From positions 1 to 36,807 of the forward strand of contig MKTL01000018.1 in the NCBI GenBank assembly GCA_001897605.1: a stretch of 36,807 nucleotides of DNA, read 5' to 3'. The notes under the pieces were generated by a model that was not told where the DNA came from, did no database searches, and worked only from the letters and a program-made list of their open reading frames with translations. Every line of letters begins with the position of its first letter. The first letter of the stretch is position 1. The translations under genes were made by a program, and so were the position numbers. This stretch comes from Clostridiales bacterium 38-18 (GTDB taxonomy: Bacteria; Bacillota; Clostridia; Peptostreptococcales; Acidaminobacteraceae). Positions 34,770-36,807 of this stretch are shown here, piece after piece.

Positions 34770-35822
34770 ATGAAACTGTATCCAAAAAGACGTGTCTTTA
34801 ACGCAAGAGATAAACTCTATTTATACTACCTTTTAATTTCTCATTTTGTACTGATTCTGTTTACTATCGTATTCACCATACAGAAATTTTATCTTGCTGC
34901 ATTTTTTGAAGCCATCATGCTAGTTCCATTCTGCACCTCTTTTTACTTGTTTTTACTAAACCGACTGGATTACTCCAAATGGATCGCAGTCACTAGCTCT
35001 TTAGTTATCGTGATGATACAGACTAACGTTATATTTACACCCTCAAGTGGATTTCAATACATGTTAATTCCTCTACTTGTAATTTCCTTTTTATTCAACG
35101 ATCTCAATCAGTTTCGAAATAGAATTTTCGGTGTGGTTTTTTCTATTATCATTTGCTTTGGTTACTTCATATCTTCAAGTTATCAGTTTTTTGGACCAGT
35201 CCTATCAATTGATTCCGATATCAACCACTTATTTAGAATTATAAGTACCATCGTTTCTTTTGTCGCACTTATTTTTATGCTGTATATGTATTCACTTCAG
35301 CTCGCTAAAACAGAGGCAAACCTCTCCTATCTTGCAGATCACGATGCTTTGACTAAAATATACAACAGAGGCTATTTTGCAAGTATTGGACAGGCTTATT
35401 ATTTATCACATAAAGAAAAAAAGCTCCCCTTATCCGCCATTATTTTTGATATAGATAATTTTAAGTCTATTAACGACAATTATGGTCATCATATCGGTGA
35501 TGTTGTTTTAAAGGACTTGGCAATAACCGTCAATGCCATAATTAGATCCAATTATATTTTTGCGAGATATGGTGGTGAAGAATTTGCTATCTTATTGGAA
35601 AATACACATTTAGAGCATACGCTTCAGATAGCTGAGGGGATTCGTAGCAAATTGGCGAGCTTATGCGTTGCACATCAAAACAGTTGCATTAATTTTACAG
35701 TAAGCCTAGGAGTCGCAACGCTTTCCGATAAGCATCATTCGTTTGAAGATGTGATGAAGGATGCAGATAAAGCGCTCTATATCTCTAAATATCGCGGTAA
35801 AAATCAAACAAATACAATCTAA
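34770..35822 (+). CDS. Membrane-bound diguanylate cyclase
   Basis: A 350-residue protein with about six hydrophobic segments in residues 18-175, similar to MASE-type or 7TM-like sensor regions, and a C-terminal GGDEF domain (about 188-345). Active-site features are intact: DHDALTKIYNRGYF, the metal-binding IIFDIDNFKSIND (Asp227), and RYGGEEF at 266-272. The inhibitory-site position reads RSNY rather than RxxD, so product inhibition through that site is unlikely. It makes c-di-GMP from GTP. AGGGG lies 6 bases before the ATG. The signal sensed by the membrane part is unknown. Confidence 0.93.
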   Translation: MKLYPKRRVFNARDKLYLYYLLISHFVLILFTIVFTIQKFYLAAFFEAIMLVPFCTSFYLFLLNRLDYSKWIAVTSSLVIVMIQTNVIFTPSSGFQYMLIPLLVISFLFNDLNQFRNRIFGVVFSIIICFGYFISSSYQFFGPVLSIDSDINHLFRIISTIVSFVALIFMLYMYSLQLAKTEANLSYLADHDALTKIYNRGYFASIGQAYYLSHKEKKLPLSAIIFDIDNFKSINDNYGHHIGDVVLKDLAITVNAIIRSNYIFARYGGEEFAILLENTHLEHTLQIAEGIRSKLASLCVAHQNSCINFTVSLGVATLSDKHHSFEDVMKDADKALYISKYRGKNQTNTI

Positions 35823-35824
35823 AA

Positions 35825-35849
35825 AGAGGCTTGCATATCGCAAGCCTCT
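35825..35849. terminator. Bidirectional terminator between cyclase and nitroreductase genes
   Basis: AGAGGCTTGC (35825-35834) pairs with GCAAGCCTCT (35840-35849) around ATATC, with A-run before and T-run (35855-35860) after. Confidence 0.9.
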
Positions 35850-35866
35850 CTCAATTTTTTGTCATT

Positions 35867-36625
35867 CTATTTCTTTAAAAAGCCTCGCTTTTGCAAGAAG
35901 CCTAACATGTGCTCTCTTTTTTCACTTGCAAATTTTTTACTGATACTGTGAGACCAAGTATCGTTCATCTTACCTCGAGTTCTTTGGACATAATAGTCAC
36001 TGATGCGCTGATCATAAGCCTGAAGCGCTTGCTCGTCTAAAGCCTGATACTTATCAATACTATAGACGATAGATTCAGGAAGCCGTTCTTTGACCAGTGG
36101 ATCTTGAGCAGGATACCCTAGACAGATACCAAAGATTGGATATACTTCTTCAGGCAGTTCGAGTAGATCAGAGACTTCCTGTGCGTTATTGCGTATACCA
36201 CCTATAAATACACCACCTAATCCGAGAGACTCAGCTGCAAGCATGGCATTTTGGCCTGCTAATGCTGCGTCGACCGTAGCGATAATGAAGGTTTCAGTCC
36301 ATCCCGACTCGTAAGTCGTTAGGCCATTTTTACCAATTTTGTTCGCCTCGTTATCGCACACAACTTTGGTACGATGAACATCACCACAAAACACTAAAAA
36401 AAGCGGAGCAGTTTCGACGTACTCTTGATCACCGCATAGGATTTTAAGTTTTGATCTAAGCTCAGGCTTACGAACATCAATGATACTATACGCTTGTAAG
36501 AAACTCGATGTCGCAGCAGACTGAGCGGCTTTGATAATCTGCTTTACGGATTCTTCTGAAACCGTTTGATCTGTAAATTTACGGATCGAACGGTGTGATA
36601 ACATCAACTCAAGGGTTTGATTCAC
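35867..36625 (-). CDS. NfsA-like NAD(P)H nitroreductase family protein
   Basis: A 252-residue FMN-dependent oxidoreductase of the nitroreductase superfamily. The N-terminal RSIRKFTDQTVSEE is the phosphate-binding start; AAQSAATSSFLQAYSIIDV and GLGGVFIGGIRNNAQEVSDLLELPEEVYPIFGICLGYPA (two adjacent segments) are characteristic of the NfsA/FRP group, as is the long C-terminal tail. Likely substrates are flavins, quinones or nitroaromatics. The start is GTG at 36625 with GAGGTG 7 bases upstream. It begins 14 bases after the decarboxylase subunit stop, so it is probably the end of that operon. Confidence 0.9.
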   Translation of the reverse strand: MNQTLELMLSHRSIRKFTDQTVSEESVKQIIKAAQSAATSSFLQAYSIIDVRKPELRSKLKILCGDQEYVETAPLFLVFCGDVHRTKVVCDNEANKIGKNGLTTYESGWTETFIIATVDAALAGQNAMLAAESLGLGGVFIGGIRNNAQEVSDLLELPEEVYPIFGICLGYPAQDPLVKERLPESIVYSIDKYQALDEQALQAYDQRISDYYVQRTRGKMNDTWSHSISKKFASEKREHMLGFLQKRGFLKK

Positions 36626-36639
36626 TTTAATTCACCTCT

Positions 36640-36807
36640 CTAAAAACCTTGGAACAGAGATAAAAGCACACCTGCTGATACGGCTGATCCAATAACACCT
36701 GCAACGTTCGGACCCATAGCATGCATGAGTAGGAAGTTACCTGGATTTTCCTTTTGACCGACAACCTGTGAAACACGCGCTGCCATTGGCACTGCGGATA
36801 CACCTGC
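36640..36807 (-). CDS. Sodium-translocating decarboxylase beta subunit, C-terminus (partial)
   Basis: The final 55 residues of a gene that enters from beyond the window. The translation begins [18 protein letters not shown], continues with [23 protein letters not shown] and ends VLLSLFQGF. This matches the last membrane region of the beta subunit of oxaloacetate, methylmalonyl-CoA or glutaconyl-CoA decarboxylases, which couple decarboxylation to sodium export. Which substrate the complex uses cannot be told from this end. It suggests an anaerobic, sodium-based energy metabolism. The nitroreductase gene follows closely. Confidence 0.88.
   Translation of the reverse strand, partial: AGVSAVPMAARVSQVVGQKENPGNFLLMHAMGPNVAGVIGSAVSAGVLLSLFQGF

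Overview
The window looks like chromosomal DNA of a low-GC, probably anaerobic member of the Firmicutes (Clostridia). Supporting signs are strong AGGAGG-type ribosome binding sites, A+T-rich spacers, the 3' end of a sodium-translocating carboxylate decarboxylase gene, and sensor proteins typical of anaerobic clostridia. A relative of Fusibacter or Acidaminobacter is a guess from protein style, not a proven assignment. I saw no tRNA, rRNA, CRISPR array, insertion sequence or phage gene.

Positions 236-17375 (minus strand) look like one long, tightly packed operon. In transcription order it encodes a membrane-bound hybrid histidine kinase with an extracellular Cache-like region; a J-domain protein with an NTF2-like middle and a degenerate GGDEF end; CheA; CheW; a methyl-accepting chemotaxis protein; CheR; CheB; a large multi-PAS hybrid kinase; a single-domain response regulator; an Hpt protein; a third hybrid kinase; and a SAM-dependent methyltransferase. 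No flagellar genes and no CheC, CheD or CheX are present. This is a complete chemosensory core merged with a multi-kinase phosphorelay, and it is the best candidate here for a little-described system.

Positions 17606-23071 hold smaller units: a FlK-like hotdog thioesterase behind a structured leader, a cold-shock protein, a ferritin-like/VIT1 metal transporter, a galactofuranose-type pair (glycosyltransferase and UDP-galactopyranose mutase), a membrane-anchored alpha/beta hydrolase, and a 49-residue Lmo0937-family membrane peptide behind a SigB-like promoter.

Positions 23178-26429 are an amino-sugar operon (RpiR-type regulator, YhcH/YiaL-like protein, NagA, NagB) with a strong promoter and two inverted operator-like boxes. 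Positions 26674-30668 carry two further chemoreceptors; the gene at 26674-28413 has one in-frame stop codon.

Positions 30968-36807 hold a QueG-like iron-sulfur protein divergent from a CGNR-like regulator with repeated GTTAC elements between them, an XRE regulator with a DUF2975 membrane partner, a geranylgeranyl-reductase-like flavoprotein, a membrane diguanylate cyclase, a nitroreductase, and the C-terminus of a decarboxylase beta subunit. Most transcription units end in clear intrinsic terminators, several of them usable from both sides.
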